A DNA stretch of 64,000 bases from CAVTND01 sp963735955. Its GTDB lineage: Bacteria > Pseudomonadota > Gammaproteobacteria > Burkholderiales > Burkholderiaceae_F. Within the stretch, counting starts at the first letter, position 1; every line of letters begins with the position of its first letter. Both the position numbers and the translations under genes were made by a program. Shown in pieces: positions 25,011 to 34,082 of this stretch. The stretch is taken from assembly GCA_963735955.1 (NCBI GenBank), contig CAVTND010000025.1, forward strand, positions 53,653 to 117,652. Reading direction: 5' to 3'. The notes under the pieces are model-generated. The model worked only from the letters and a program-made list of their open reading frames with translations. It did no database searches and was not told where the DNA came from.

Positions 25011-26123
25011 TCAGTTGCTCCGATCAACCCGCCATGCCTGGTATTTCAACCCGAGCACCGCGCCGGCGACGATCGACCCCAGCGCGATGAAGGAACCAAT
25101 CGCCAGCGTCGAGACGCCTGACAGTCCCTGTCCGATCGTGCAGCCGAAAGCTGTGACTCCGCCAAAACCCATCAGCGCGGCACCAACGACATGGTTTGCC
25201 GTGTCTTCGGTGTCACTGAAACCCTCCCAGCGAAACCGGCCCGAAACCAGGGCGTGCGCGGCGGAACCAATGACGGCACCGACGACCGCCACGATGCCAA
25301 GCGACAGTTGCTTGCTCGTATCCGAATAGAACATCAGGTAGTCGAGCGTATAGGCGATCGGTGCGACAAACGAAAGCGACTCCATGCGGCCGGAGTTGGT
25401 GCGCAGGTAGGTGGACTCCAGGGTGTCCGGATGCTCGGCTACATAGCCGAGTGTGCCGGACACTGCCCAGACGGCGACGATCACCGCACCGATTGCGCAA
25501 CCGGCGAGCAGGTTGTCGAAGGTCGCAAAGCTGCGATCCCGGAACACATAGAGTGCTGCCACACCACCGATCGCAAGGCCGAACATAAGTTGCAGCGTCT
25601 GCTTGCTGAGGTCCGGGGTGGCGAAAATCGACGGCAGGTCCTGCGGCGTCGCCAGGCGCGGACCGACCTGCTCCAGCACCCCGACCCGCAGCACACCGAG
25701 CAAGCCACGCAGCGTGATGTAGGCGACGACTCCAAGCACGATGACGACCACCAGTGATTTCAGGCTGCCGGCGCCGAGACGGATCAGGTTGCGCGAGCCG
25801 CAGCCGCCGGCCAGGACCATGCCGAGTCCGAACAGCAGACCGCCTACGATGTTCGAAAGCCAGAGCAGGCGCGGCGAGGTATAGAAGCTGCCGGCGGTAT
25901 CGATGACCTTGAACGATGCAAGCAGGCTGGTGCCGATGATGGCCACGGCGATCGCCAGCAGCCATTGGCGCAACCGCGTTCTATCGCCGAAACTGACCAC
26001 ATCGGCAATGCTTCCCATCGTGCAGAAATTGGTGCGATGTGAGACTGCACCGAACACGAATGCCAGCGCAAAGACGCTGGCGAGTACAGCGGTGGCTTGG
26101 GCGGCGATGTCGACCGCAGGCAT
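25011..26123 (-). CDS. YeeE/YedE family membrane transporter
   Basis: This encodes 370 residues with about nine to ten hydrophobic segments. The conserved cysteine motifs of the family are present: NFCTMG near residue 33, AGGCGSRNLIRLGAG near residue 108 and FGCTIGQGLSG near the C-terminus. Related proteins take up thiosulfate or other sulfur compounds through these cysteines. It lies 39 bp downstream of serA on the same strand and converges with the ECF42 gene. A link between sulfur uptake and serine, the precursor of cysteine, is plausible but inferred. Confidence 0.88.
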   Translation of the reverse strand: MPAVDIAAQATAVLASVFALAFVFGAVSHRTNFCTMGSIADVVSFGDRTRLRQWLLAIAVAIIGTSLLASFKVIDTAGSFYTSPRLLWLSNIVGGLLFGLGMVLAGGCGSRNLIRLGAGSLKSLVVVIVLGVVAYITLRGLLGVLRVGVLEQVGPRLATPQDLPSIFATPDLSKQTLQLMFGLAIGGVAALYVFRDRSFATFDNLLAGCAIGAVIVAVWAVSGTLGYVAEHPDTLESTYLRTNSGRMESLSFVAPIAYTLDYLMFYSDTSKQLSLGIVAVVGAVIGSAAHALVSGRFRWEGFSDTEDTANHVVGAALMGFGGVTAFGCTIGQGLSGVSTLAIGSFIALGSIVAGAVLGLKYQAWRVDRSN

Positions 26124-26162
26124 TGGCGGCTGAGGCGGCGCGAGCGCTGGCGGTCAAGCCAA

Positions 26163-27386
26163 CTAAGCGATCCGGCTCGGATGCGCGATCGTATCCGCCG
26201 TCCGCGCCGGGTCAGCCGGCACCGAGCGCACCGACAGCACGCCGTCAATAGCGGCGATCGTGTCGATCGCGCTTTGCGCGACCGGGCTGTCCACATCGAC
26301 CAGTGTGTAGGCCATTTCGCCGCGCGACTTGTTGACCATGTTGTGAATATTGAGGCCGGCCTTCGCCATCGCCGTGGAAATCTGGCCAAGCATGTTCGGC
26401 ACATTGGCGTTGGCGATGCCGATGCGATGGTCCGATTCACGAGCCATTTCAACGTTCGGGAAATTGACCGCGTTGCTGATGCAGCCGTTCTCCAGAAACT
26501 CCCGTACCTGTTCGACCACCATCACGGCGCAGTTTTCCTCGGCCTCGGCGGTCGATGCGCCGAGGTGTGGCAGCGCGACTACTCCGGCAACACCCGCCAG
26601 GGCCGGCGCCGGAAAATCGCAGAGGTAGGCCTTGAGCCGACCGCTGCGCAGCGCCTCGACGACGGCCGCTTCGTCGACGATGGCATCGCGCGCGAAGTTG
26701 AGCAGGACGCTGCCCGGCTTCATGGCGGCCACCCGCTGCACGTCGATCAGCCCGCGCGTCGCCGCGAGCAGTGGCACGTGCAGCGAGACGAAGTCCGCCT
26801 GCTTCAGCAATTCGTCGATCGAGTTGGCCTTGCGCACACCCGAGTGCAGTCGCCAGGCGGCGTCGACGGTGATCTCCGGATCGAAACCCACGACCTTCAT
26901 GCCGAGCTTCAGTGCCGTGTCGGCGACCAGTGCGCCGATCGCGCCGAGCCCGACGACACCCAGCGTTCGATGGGGCAACTCGATGCCGGCGAACTGTTTC
27001 TTGCCTTCCTCGACCCGCGCTTCGAAGTCGCTCGCATCGATCGGGATCTCGGCGACAAACCGCAGTGCCGGGACCAGATTGCGGGCGCCGATCAGCAGTG
27101 CGGCCAGCACGAGTTCCTTGACTGCGTTGGCGTTCGCACCGGGCGCGTTGAACACCGGAAGTCCGCGCTTCGACATCTCGGCCACCGGAATGTTGTTGGT
27201 GCCGGCGCCTGCCCGGCCGATCGCCTTGACACTGGCCGGGACAGCCATCGCGTGCATGTCGTGCGACCGCACCAGGATCGCATCCGGATGATCGACCCGC
27301 TTGCCGATCACGTAGCGCTCGAGCGGCAGGCGCTCGAGTCCCTGGGGCGAGATGTTGTTGAGCGTAAGGATCTGGAATTGGGACAT
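26163..27386 (-). CDS. serA: D-3-phosphoglycerate dehydrogenase with ACT domain
   Basis: This 407-residue enzyme oxidises 3-phosphoglycerate in the first step of serine synthesis. The NAD-binding GVVGLGAIGALVADTALKLGMKVVGFDP, arginine in LLNFARDAIVDE and histidine in PHLGASTAEAEENCA are visible. A C-terminal ACT domain (about residues 330-400: RIGIANANVPNMLGQISTAMAKAGLNI) probably binds serine for feedback control. The start was set at ATG 27386, which gives the usual MSQFQILTLNNIS; a longer in-frame opening reaches into serC. It follows serC by 52 bp. Confidence 0.92.
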   Translation of the reverse strand: MSQFQILTLNNISPQGLERLPLERYVIGKRVDHPDAILVRSHDMHAMAVPASVKAIGRAGAGTNNIPVAEMSKRGLPVFNAPGANANAVKELVLAALLIGARNLVPALRFVAEIPIDASDFEARVEEGKKQFAGIELPHRTLGVVGLGAIGALVADTALKLGMKVVGFDPEITVDAAWRLHSGVRKANSIDELLKQADFVSLHVPLLAATRGLIDVQRVAAMKPGSVLLNFARDAIVDEAAVVEALRSGRLKAYLCDFPAPALAGVAGVVALPHLGASTAEAEENCAVMVVEQVREFLENGCISNAVNFPNVEMARESDHRIGIANANVPNMLGQISTAMAKAGLNIHNMVNKSRGEMAYTLVDVDSPVAQSAIDTIAAIDGVLSVRSVPADPARTADTIAHPSRIA

Positions 27387-27438
27387 GTCGGTAGCTCGGG
27401 TGTGTGGCGCAAGGGCCGCGCGCGGCCGTGTTCCTGCT

Positions 27439-28518
27439 TCAGCCGTGGCTGCGCTCGAATTCGTGCAGGTAATCGACCAGCGCCTGCACGCCTTCAATCG
27501 GCATCGCGTTGTAGATCGACGCACGCATGCCCCCGACCGAGCGATGGCCCTTGAGTTGAAGCAGATTTCGCTGCTGCGCACCCTTGAGAAAGGCAGCGTC
27601 GAGGGCTTCGTCGCGCAGCTTGAACGGCACATTCATGCGCGAGCGATCGCTCTTGGCCACCGGGTTCGAGTAGAGACTGCTCGCATCGAGCGTGTCGTAC
27701 AGCAGCTTTGCTTTCGCGATGTTCTTCTGCTCGATCGCCACCAGTCCGCCCTGTGCGAGCAGCCACTCGAACACCAGTCCCGCGATGTAGATTGCGTAGG
27801 TCGGGGGTGTGTTGAGCATCGAATCTGCTTCGGCTTGCTCCTTCCAGTGGAAGGCCGACGGTGTCATGGGCAACGCACGGTCGAGCAAGTCCCTGCGCAC
27901 AATGACCAGCGTCAGACCCGCCGGACCGACATTCTTCTGCGCGCCTCCGTAGATCACGCCGTATTTCGACACGTCGATCGGCCGCGACAGGATGTGTGAC
28001 GACATGTCGGCCACCAGCGGCACCTTGCCGACATCCGGGACCCAGTGATACTCGACCCCACCGATCGTCTCGTTGGTGCATACGTGAACGTAGGCTGCAT
28101 CCGGAGACAGCTTCCAGCTTGCCCGCGCCGGTACGTATGAATAATTCCGGTCCGCCGCAGAGGCGGCAATGTTGACCTGCGCGTACTTCTTCGCTTCCTT
28201 GATCGATTTCTTCGACCATTCACCGGTGTCGACGAAATCGATCGTCTTCCTGTCCCCGAGCAGGTTCATCGGAACAATGGCATTTTCGCCGATCGCGCCA
28301 CCCTGCAGGAACAGCACTTCATAGTCGGCACCGATCGACATCAATTGGCGAAGGTCAGCTTCTGCCTTCTCCGCGATCGCGATGAACTCTGGTCCGCGAT
28401 GGCTCATCTCCATGACCGACATGCCGCTGCCATGCCAGTCGAGCATCTCGGCCGCCGCGCGTTGCAGTACTTCCTTCGGCAATACCGCAGGTCCAGCGCT
28501 GAAATTGAATACGTTCAT
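27439..28518 (-). CDS. serC: Phosphoserine aminotransferase
   Basis: This 359-residue PLP enzyme converts 3-phosphohydroxypyruvate to phosphoserine. It starts MNVFNFSAGPAVLPKEVLQ, the family N-terminus, at ATG 28518. The PLP-binding lysine lies in GVIYGGAQKNVGPAGLT; the substrate-binding HRGPEFI and RSVGGMRASIYNAMP are also present. The upstream Shine-Dalgarno is weak. It is encoded directly before serA, so two of the three serine enzymes are made together, and follows the Tol-Pal operon by about 115 bp. Intact and of normal length. Confidence 0.95.
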   Translation of the reverse strand: MNVFNFSAGPAVLPKEVLQRAAAEMLDWHGSGMSVMEMSHRGPEFIAIAEKAEADLRQLMSIGADYEVLFLQGGAIGENAIVPMNLLGDRKTIDFVDTGEWSKKSIKEAKKYAQVNIAASAADRNYSYVPARASWKLSPDAAYVHVCTNETIGGVEYHWVPDVGKVPLVADMSSHILSRPIDVSKYGVIYGGAQKNVGPAGLTLVIVRRDLLDRALPMTPSAFHWKEQAEADSMLNTPPTYAIYIAGLVFEWLLAQGGLVAIEQKNIAKAKLLYDTLDASSLYSNPVAKSDRSRMNVPFKLRDEALDAAFLKGAQQRNLLQLKGHRSVGGMRASIYNAMPIEGVQALVDYLHEFERSHG

Positions 28519-28633
28519 CAGGTTTCCAGGAAATTCAATTGGAGCGATCAGGGAGATGTACCGGATCGCGAACAATGCGGATTCTAGGCGGCCATAAGAA
28601 CAACGAGCCGCGCGAGCAGAGTCTGACGGGAGC

Positions 28634-29395
28634 CTACTTGCCGGCGGTTGCCGGCAGCCGGTCACGCGCCAGCTTGGCCGCCTCGGTATCAGGAAATTCC
28701 TTGATCACCCGATTCAGAAAGCGCGCGGCCGCTCGCTTGTCCCCAAGCTGCAGCTGGCATTCGGCGATCGACAGCAAGGCGTCCGGCACACGCGGCGAAT
28801 CCTTGTACCGATCGACGATCACCTGCTGGGCAGTGGCTGCGAGCTTGTAGTCCTTCAGCGCGAAATGCGAACTGCCGATCCAGTATTGCACGGCCGCTGC
28901 ATATGGACTCTGGGGATAACGCGCGAGGAACTGCTGAAAGCTCGCGATCGCGGGCCTGAATTCGCCGGCGCGAAACTGCACCAGCGCGGCTTCGTACGCT
29001 GCCTGCTCGGAGCGCTCGACGGCGGCCGATTGCCCGTCGATGGTCACGCTGGCGGGTTCGATCTTCTTGAGTCGAGCGTCGAGATCGCTGTAAAGATCGC
29101 GACTACGCTTCTGCAGCGTTGCCAATTCATTGGTGAGGGTCTCGACCTGTCCACGCAAGCGGGCAATTTCCTGCCGAAGCGCTTCGGTCTGATTGGCCAA
29201 CTCGAGCTGGTTGCGCTGTGCGACTTCAAGGCGTTCGATGCGTCCAGCGAGTTCGGCCTCCTTCTGCTGCTGCGTCGCGAGCCTGCCCCGCAACTCCAGG
29301 ATCGCCTTGCGGGCGTCGTCGTCCGAGAACAGCTGCGCATGCGCCGCCGAAGCAATGGTCAGTCCAATGACAGTGATCAACGTGCGCAAATGCAT
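28634..29395 (-). CDS. cpoB: Cell division coordinator CpoB (YbgF)
   Basis: This encodes 253 residues with a signal peptide (about 1-20, ending SAAHA). A coiled coil follows (about 45-115: RGRLATQQQKEAELAGRIERLE), then TPR-like repeats (AYEAALVQFRAGEFRPAIASFQQFLARYPQSPYAAAVQYWIGSS). CpoB acts in the periplasm with TolA and PBP1B, linking outer-membrane constriction to peptidoglycan synthesis. It is the last gene of the ybgC-tolQRAB-pal-cpoB block, 54 bp after pal, as in most Proteobacteria. Confidence 0.93.
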   Translation of the reverse strand: MHLRTLITVIGLTIASAAHAQLFSDDDARKAILELRGRLATQQQKEAELAGRIERLEVAQRNQLELANQTEALRQEIARLRGQVETLTNELATLQKRSRDLYSDLDARLKKIEPASVTIDGQSAAVERSEQAAYEAALVQFRAGEFRPAIASFQQFLARYPQSPYAAAVQYWIGSSHFALKDYKLAATAQQVIVDRYKDSPRVPDALLSIAECQLQLGDKRAAARFLNRVIKEFPDTEAAKLARDRLPATAGK

Positions 29396-29449
29396 GGTTC
29401 TCCCGCTTGTGAAACAGCAACCGCAGCGCGGTCGAGTACATGAGGGCCG

Positions 29450-30004
29450 TTATTTGTAAACAATGTCCGCTCGCCGGTTCTGCGCCCACGCCTCCTCGGT
29501 GCTGCCAACGGCGCGCGGCTTCTCCTTGCCGAAACTCACGGTCTCGATCTGTGCATCCCGCGCGCCCATCAAGAGCAGGCGTTGCTTGACCGCCTCGGCG
29601 CGTTTCTGACCGAGCGCAAGGTTGTACTCGCGGCCGCCGCGCTCGTCGGTGTTGCCTTCGACCGTGATGCGCCTGCCGCTGTTGCTGGCGAGGTACTTGC
29701 CATGCGCCTCGACCAGGGGCTGGAATTCGACCTTGACGCTGTAGCTGTCAAAGTCGAAAAACACGCTCTTCTTCGACAAAGGGTTGGCCGGGTCCGTGAA
29801 CGGATCGACTGGCGTCGTCGTCGGGGCCGTCACCTGTGCGACGGCGCGCGGATCGGCTCCGCCCTTGGTCGATGACGACTTGCTGGCGTCGACAACCGGG
29901 GCCGGCTTCTGGTCGTCGAGGTTGACCGACGAGCAGCCTGCGCCGAGCGCCGCCAGCAAGGCCAGCACCGCGAACGCGCGCATGATTCGAGCGAGTGGGT
30001 TCAT
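29450..30004 (-). CDS. pal: Peptidoglycan-associated lipoprotein Pal
   Basis: This encodes 184 residues. The ATG at 30004 is preceded by AAGGAGAG and begins a lipoprotein signal ending LGAGCSS. The OmpA-like domain (about 75-184) has the peptidoglycan-binding pattern VFFDFDSYSVKVEFQPLVEAHGKYL, VEGNTDERGGREYNLALGQKRAEAV and a final QNRRADIVYK. Pal anchors the outer membrane to peptidoglycan and is pulled by the TolQRA motor via TolB. It lies 20 bp after tolB. Confidence 0.95.
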   Translation of the reverse strand: MNPLARIMRAFAVLALLAALGAGCSSVNLDDQKPAPVVDASKSSSTKGGADPRAVAQVTAPTTTPVDPFTDPANPLSKKSVFFDFDSYSVKVEFQPLVEAHGKYLASNSGRRITVEGNTDERGGREYNLALGQKRAEAVKQRLLLMGARDAQIETVSFGKEKPRAVGSTEEAWAQNRRADIVYK

Positions 30005-30024
30005 GTTCTCTCCTTGAGTAAATT

Positions 30025-31323
30025 TCACTTGAGGTACGGGCCCCAGGTCGGTTCGCGGATATCACCGCTCGGCCCGCTGATCTTCGTCCTGACCCGCCCA
30101 TCGACCGACGCTGTTGCGAGAATGCCGCGACCGTTGACTTCGGTGGCGTACAGCAGTAAGCGTCCATTGGGCGCAAAGCTCGGCGATTCGTCGCGGACGG
30201 TATCCGTGATGGAAGCTTCCTGTCCGCCGGCGAGGTCGAGGATCTGAACCTGAAACTTTCCATCGCGTCGTGAGACGAAGGCGAGCAGCTTGCCGTCGGG
30301 ACTCAGGCGCGGGCTGATGTTGTAGTCGCCATTGAACGTCACGCGCTGGGCTGCGCCGCCGCCGGCTGGCATGCGGTAGATCTGTGGCCCGCCGCCTCGA
30401 TCGGACGTGAAATAGATCAACGCGCCGTCGGGGCTGAAAACGGGTTCGGTGTCGATGCCGCTCGACTGCGTCAGGCGCCGCACGTTCGAACCGTCCGCGT
30501 TCATCAGGAACACCTGTGAATTGCCCTCGCGCGTAAGAGTTACGGCCAGTGACCGGCCGTCAGGTGACCAGGCGGGCGCACTGTTCGAGCCGCGGAAATT
30601 GGCAACGGCTCGCCGTTCCCCGGTGGCGATCGAATGCACGTAGACGACCGGCTTGCCGGTTTCGAACGAAACATAGGCAAGCCGCGTGCCTTCCGGTGAC
30701 CAGGACGGCGAGATGATAGGTTCGCGCGAGCGCAGCGCCGCGACCTCATTGGCGCCGTCATAGTCCGCGATGCGCAGTTCCCACGCCGTCTTGCCGGTCT
30801 GCGCGATATACGCGATGCGCGTGGCAAACACGCCGCGCTCGCCGATCAGTTTTTCATAGATCCGATCAGCGATCCGATGCGCATTCAGCCGCAAATCACT
30901 GGCAGGACTGACATAGACCAGGCCGTCGATCATCGTCTGCTTAACTGTGTCGAACAGACGAAAACGCACGTCAAAGCGACCGTCGGCCAGCCGGCTCACG
31001 CTGCCGATTACCAGCGCATCGGCGCCGCGCGACTTCCAGTCTGCAAAACTGGGACTCGAAGCCTCGGCGACCGGCTGCGTACCGGCATCGACCAGGCGGA
31101 ACAGTCCGCTGCGCGCCAGATCCGCACGCACCACCGCGTCGACGTCGACCGGGACTTCGCCATCGCGCGCAAAGCGGGCAATCGCAATCGGAAACTGTTG
31201 ACTGCCGACCCCGGTGATCTCGACCCGCAGTTGCGCAGCGGTCACCAGGGGAAAACTTGCGAGTGCCGTACAGGCGGCGCGGCGGGAAATCGGCGGAGGC
31301 GAGATAGGTAATCCGTTCATCAA
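30025..31323 (-). CDS. tolB: Tol-Pal system beta-propeller protein TolB
   Basis: This encodes 432 residues. An N-terminal export signal with two arginines (PISRRAACTALASFPLVTA) precedes QLRVEITGVGSQQFPIAIARF, the TolB N-terminal domain. Repeated blades such as SWSPEGTRLAYVSFETGKPVVYV and FSPDGALIYFTSDRGG form the beta-propeller from about residue 175. TolB is periplasmic and bridges TolA and Pal. The start could be one codon further in. A 178-bp gap to tolA may hold an internal promoter, but no clear boxes were found. Confidence 0.94.
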   Translation of the reverse strand: MMNGLPISPPPISRRAACTALASFPLVTAAQLRVEITGVGSQQFPIAIARFARDGEVPVDVDAVVRADLARSGLFRLVDAGTQPVAEASSPSFADWKSRGADALVIGSVSRLADGRFDVRFRLFDTVKQTMIDGLVYVSPASDLRLNAHRIADRIYEKLIGERGVFATRIAYIAQTGKTAWELRIADYDGANEVAALRSREPIISPSWSPEGTRLAYVSFETGKPVVYVHSIATGERRAVANFRGSNSAPAWSPDGRSLAVTLTREGNSQVFLMNADGSNVRRLTQSSGIDTEPVFSPDGALIYFTSDRGGGPQIYRMPAGGGAAQRVTFNGDYNISPRLSPDGKLLAFVSRRDGKFQVQILDLAGGQEASITDTVRDESPSFAPNGRLLLYATEVNGRGILATASVDGRVRTKISGPSGDIREPTWGPYLK

Positions 31324-31501
31324 GGCTGCATTGCGAAGTATAGACAGCGCATTCAGGCGATCCGTTCACTTAAACGCGCGAGAACGGACGACGGGGTTGA
31401 GTCGAGCCAATCTGTGGCGGAACGATCGTCGGCCAGGAATCCAAGGCCACGACGCGCCAGAAAATTCGCACGCGGCAGTGCTGACGACGTTGATACGCGT
31501 C

Positions 31502-32314
31502 TCAACGCAACTCGACCGGGTCAAAACTTAGCCGCAGCACGCGCGGCATGGTGCCCTCGCGCGGCCGCGGGAACGGATCACAACGCCGAATCGCACGCTC
31601 GACCGCCTGGTCGTATGCACTGAGCCCGCTCGGTTTCAGCAGTCGCGGCGCGCCAAGTTGTTCACCGGTCGGCAGCAGTTGTACTTCGAATTCAGCGACG
31701 TGTTGCTTCGGCGGCATGCCCTCGGCAACGCTGTACACAATATGGGGTCGAATGCAGCCAATGACCTGAGCCTCGTATCCGCGCGCCAGTCCCGGTACTG
31801 CCCCAGGAGTTGCGCCCGGGGTTCCACCTGGGGTGCCACCGGCCGCGGCCAGTGCGCGGGTGACTGCGGCTTGCCGCTGCACCTCGGCGGCCCGCGCCTG
31901 CGCGGCTTTCTCGGCGGATTCGCGCTTAAGCGCCTCCGCCTTCAGGTCCGCCTTTGGCTCCGGCTTTCTGTCTTCCTTCTTCGGCTCTTCCTTCTTCTCA
32001 ACCTTCGGCGGCTCCACTTTGCGCACGAATTCCGGCGCCTTCGTCACCACGATGTCGGCCTTGGGCGGCGGGGGCGGAACCTCGACCGGCGGCGGCCGGA
32101 CCGGCTCGATCGGCGTAGGCTTTTCGGCCACGACCGGCGGCAGGCCGCCCCACAGTTCAGCGCTGATGGTGGCGGCCGGCTCCGTCTTCCAGCGGACCAC
32201 GAAGGCGATCGAGGCAAACAGGAGCGCGTGCGCGAGGATGGACAGGGCGAGCGAGGGCCCGGATCTCTCCGGCGCATGCCAGCGTGAACGGATCGAACGG
32301 CTTGCCTCGGGCAT
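31502..32314 (-). CDS. tolA: Cell envelope integrity protein TolA
   Basis: This encodes 270 residues. One membrane helix (about 20-42: LALSILAHALLFASIAFVV) is followed by a Pro-rich and then Lys/Glu/Ala-rich region (KVEKKEEPKKEDRKPEPK), as expected for the periplasm-spanning arm. The C-terminal domain from about 180 (YEAQVIGCIRPHIVY to LRLSFDPVEL) contacts Pal and TolB. TolA draws energy from TolQR. It lies between tolR (55 bp) and tolB. Confidence 0.92.
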   Translation of the reverse strand: MPEASRSIRSRWHAPERSGPSLALSILAHALLFASIAFVVRWKTEPAATISAELWGGLPPVVAEKPTPIEPVRPPPVEVPPPPPKADIVVTKAPEFVRKVEPPKVEKKEEPKKEDRKPEPKADLKAEALKRESAEKAAQARAAEVQRQAAVTRALAAAGGTPGGTPGATPGAVPGLARGYEAQVIGCIRPHIVYSVAEGMPPKQHVAEFEVQLLPTGEQLGAPRLLKPSGLSAYDQAVERAIRRCDPFPRPREGTMPRVLRLSFDPVELR

Positions 32315-32369
32315 CCTTGGATTCAGCTCCTTGTGTTCAACTCAATGCGCTCTGCCGACTGCGCTCAAT

Positions 32370-32792
32370 TCACTGCGCCAATTCGAGCGCTAGGCCAACC
32401 CGCTCGATTCCGGCCTTCTGAAGTTCGCTCATGGTCTTGATCACGGCTTCATAACGCACGGCGCGGTCCGCTTCGATGACCACCGGGGCCGGTTTGGCGG
32501 AAAGCCGGGCGCGCACGACGGCACCAAGCTGGCTCGCCTCGACCGTACTTTCTTGCCCCGCAGTTTCCCGGATTGAGATCCGGCCGTCGGAGCGCACGAC
32601 CACGCGCAGCGGAATCTCCTTCTGCACACCGGCACGCGCGACGGATGGAAGATTGACCACGCTTGGATTCACGAACGGTGCCGCAACCATCAGGATAACG
32701 ACCAGCACCAGCATCACATCGACGTACGGGACGACATTGATGTCGGCCATCAGACGGCGGCGACGGCCAGTGCGGCGCGCGACAAGAGCCAT
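32370..32792 (-). CDS. tolR: Biopolymer transporter TolR (ExbD family)
   Basis: This encodes 140 residues. After a basic cytoplasmic start, the membrane helix VVPYVDVMLVLVVILMVAAPF carries the essential Asp of the TolR/ExbD proton channel. The periplasmic domain ends ELQKAGIERVGLALE, typical of the family. TolR and TolQ form the proton-driven motor that energises TolA. Its start touches the tolQ stop (32792), so translation is coupled. Confidence 0.94.
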   Translation of the reverse strand: MALVARRTGRRRRLMADINVVPYVDVMLVLVVILMVAAPFVNPSVVNLPSVARAGVQKEIPLRVVVRSDGRISIRETAGQESTVEASQLGAVVRARLSAKPAPVVIEADRAVRYEAVIKTMSELQKAGIERVGLALELAQ

Positions 32793-33466
32793 CAGTTCCG
32801 CTGGCGCTGAAGGATGTTCAGGAACTCTTCCATGAAACTCTCGAATCGGTTGGCCAGCCGGTCGATGTCGTTGGCAAACCGGTTGTAGGCGACCACGGCC
32901 GGGATTGCGGCAAACAGGCCGATCGCCGTGGCGACCAGCGCTTCCGCGATACCAGGCGCGACGCTCGCCAGGTTCGCCTGCTGCAGGTTAGAAAGACCCG
33001 TGAATGCATGCATGATTCCCCACACCGTGCCGAACAGGCCGATATAAGGGCTGACCGAGCCGACCGAGGCCAGGAAGTTGAGCCGTGCCTCGAGCGCGTC
33101 CATTTCACGCTGGTAGGCAGCGCGCATCGCCCGCCGCGCGCCGTCCAGTATGGCCGGCCGGTCTTCGCCGGACCGTCCGCGCAACTTCAGGAACTCGCTC
33201 ATGCCGGCCTCGAAGATGCGCTCCAGCGCGCCGGTCTTGCGGCGCGAACTGGATGCCAGCTGGTATAGCTGGGACAGTTCGGCACCGCCCCAGAACTGGC
33301 TCTCAAAAGCTTCGGTCGCGCGCTTGGCGCGGCGGATAGCAAAGTTTTTCTGGAAAATCGCGGTCCACGAAGCAATCGACAGCACGGCCAGCAGCAGCAT
33401 GACGAGCTGGACGACCAGTGTGGCCTTTGTGATCAGGGAAAGTATTGACAGGTCGGCACTGGGCAT
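32792..33466 (-). CDS. tolQ: Tol-Pal motor subunit TolQ
   Basis: This encodes 224 residues with three membrane helices: about 15-35 (KATLVVQLVMLLLAVLSIASW), about 135-160 (SVSPYIGLFGTVWGIMHAF) and about 170-195 (GIAEALVATAIGLFAAIPAV). The GLFGTVWGIM motif is diagnostic of the MotA/TolQ/ExbB channel family. Its place between ybgC and tolR separates it from the ExbB-like paralogue at 50818. Confidence 0.95.
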   Translation of the reverse strand: MPSADLSILSLITKATLVVQLVMLLLAVLSIASWTAIFQKNFAIRRAKRATEAFESQFWGGAELSQLYQLASSSRRKTGALERIFEAGMSEFLKLRGRSGEDRPAILDGARRAMRAAYQREMDALEARLNFLASVGSVSPYIGLFGTVWGIMHAFTGLSNLQQANLASVAPGIAEALVATAIGLFAAIPAVVAYNRFANDIDRLANRFESFMEEFLNILQRQRN

Positions 33467-33478
33467 GGGCGATGTTCT

Positions 33479-33928
33479 TCAGGCAGCGGGCGCGGATGGC
33501 AGGGAGGCAAAGGCGGTTCGCATGGCGGTCGGCATAGCCTTCGGCATCAGGCGGCGCGTGTCGACGCAGGCCGCCTTGACGCGAGCGCTCGCCAGCAGTT
33601 CGGCTCCGCGCCGCGCCGATTGGTCGAACACCACGTAGACCCGCGCCAGCTGGGCGATCCGCACGTCGATCTCGATCAGCTCATCGAGGCGCGCCGGACG
33701 GTTGTACTCGCACTGAAGCTGCGCCACCACGAACTGGAGACCCATTTCGGCCGCCATGCGCTGCTGTTCAAAGCCGGCAGCACGCAACCATTCGGTGCGG
33801 GCGCGTTCAAAGAATTTCAGGTAGTTGGCGTAATAGACAATGCCGCCGGTGTCGGTGTCTTCGTAGTAGACGCGGACCGTCCAGGTGAAGGGCGTTGCGG
33901 GAGCGGCGGCGGAAGGATGCGTTGCCAT
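33479..33928 (-). CDS. ybgC: Acyl-CoA thioesterase YbgC
   Basis: This is a 149-residue hotdog-fold thioesterase. The catalytic region RVYYEDTDTGGIVYYANYLKFFERARTEWLR is the YbgC hallmark, with the Asp in EDTD. It acts on short acyl-CoA or acyl-ACP at the inner membrane and is encoded first in the tol operon in most Proteobacteria. It ends 12 bp before tolQ. Upstream, a 154-bp gap divides it from the divergent peptide-binding gene. Confidence 0.93.
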   Translation of the reverse strand: MATHPSAAAPATPFTWTVRVYYEDTDTGGIVYYANYLKFFERARTEWLRAAGFEQQRMAAEMGLQFVVAQLQCEYNRPARLDELIEIDVRIAQLARVYVVFDQSARRGAELLASARVKAACVDTRRLMPKAMPTAMRTAFASLPSAPAA

Positions 33929-34082
33929 GCGACGCGCCGCAGTATACGAGGCGAGGTGGCCGACGCTCGGTCGGAGTCCGACGCACCGCAGCTACAATCG
34001 CGCCCGTTCGCCGTGAGCCTCACGGTGAGCCTCATGAGGGCGCACCGCAAGCAACATCAGCCACTAGGAGTGGATAGGAAGC

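Noticed and set aside
30877..31311. Plus-strand open frame antisense to tolB
   Set aside because: No family pattern and fully inside tolB, whose beta-propeller repeats are clear.
33990..34000. Strong promoter for oppA from the TACAAT box
   Set aside because: A -10-like TACAAT is present at 33993-33998, but the sequence 17 bases upstream (GTCGGA) is a poor -35 box, so it was not listed.
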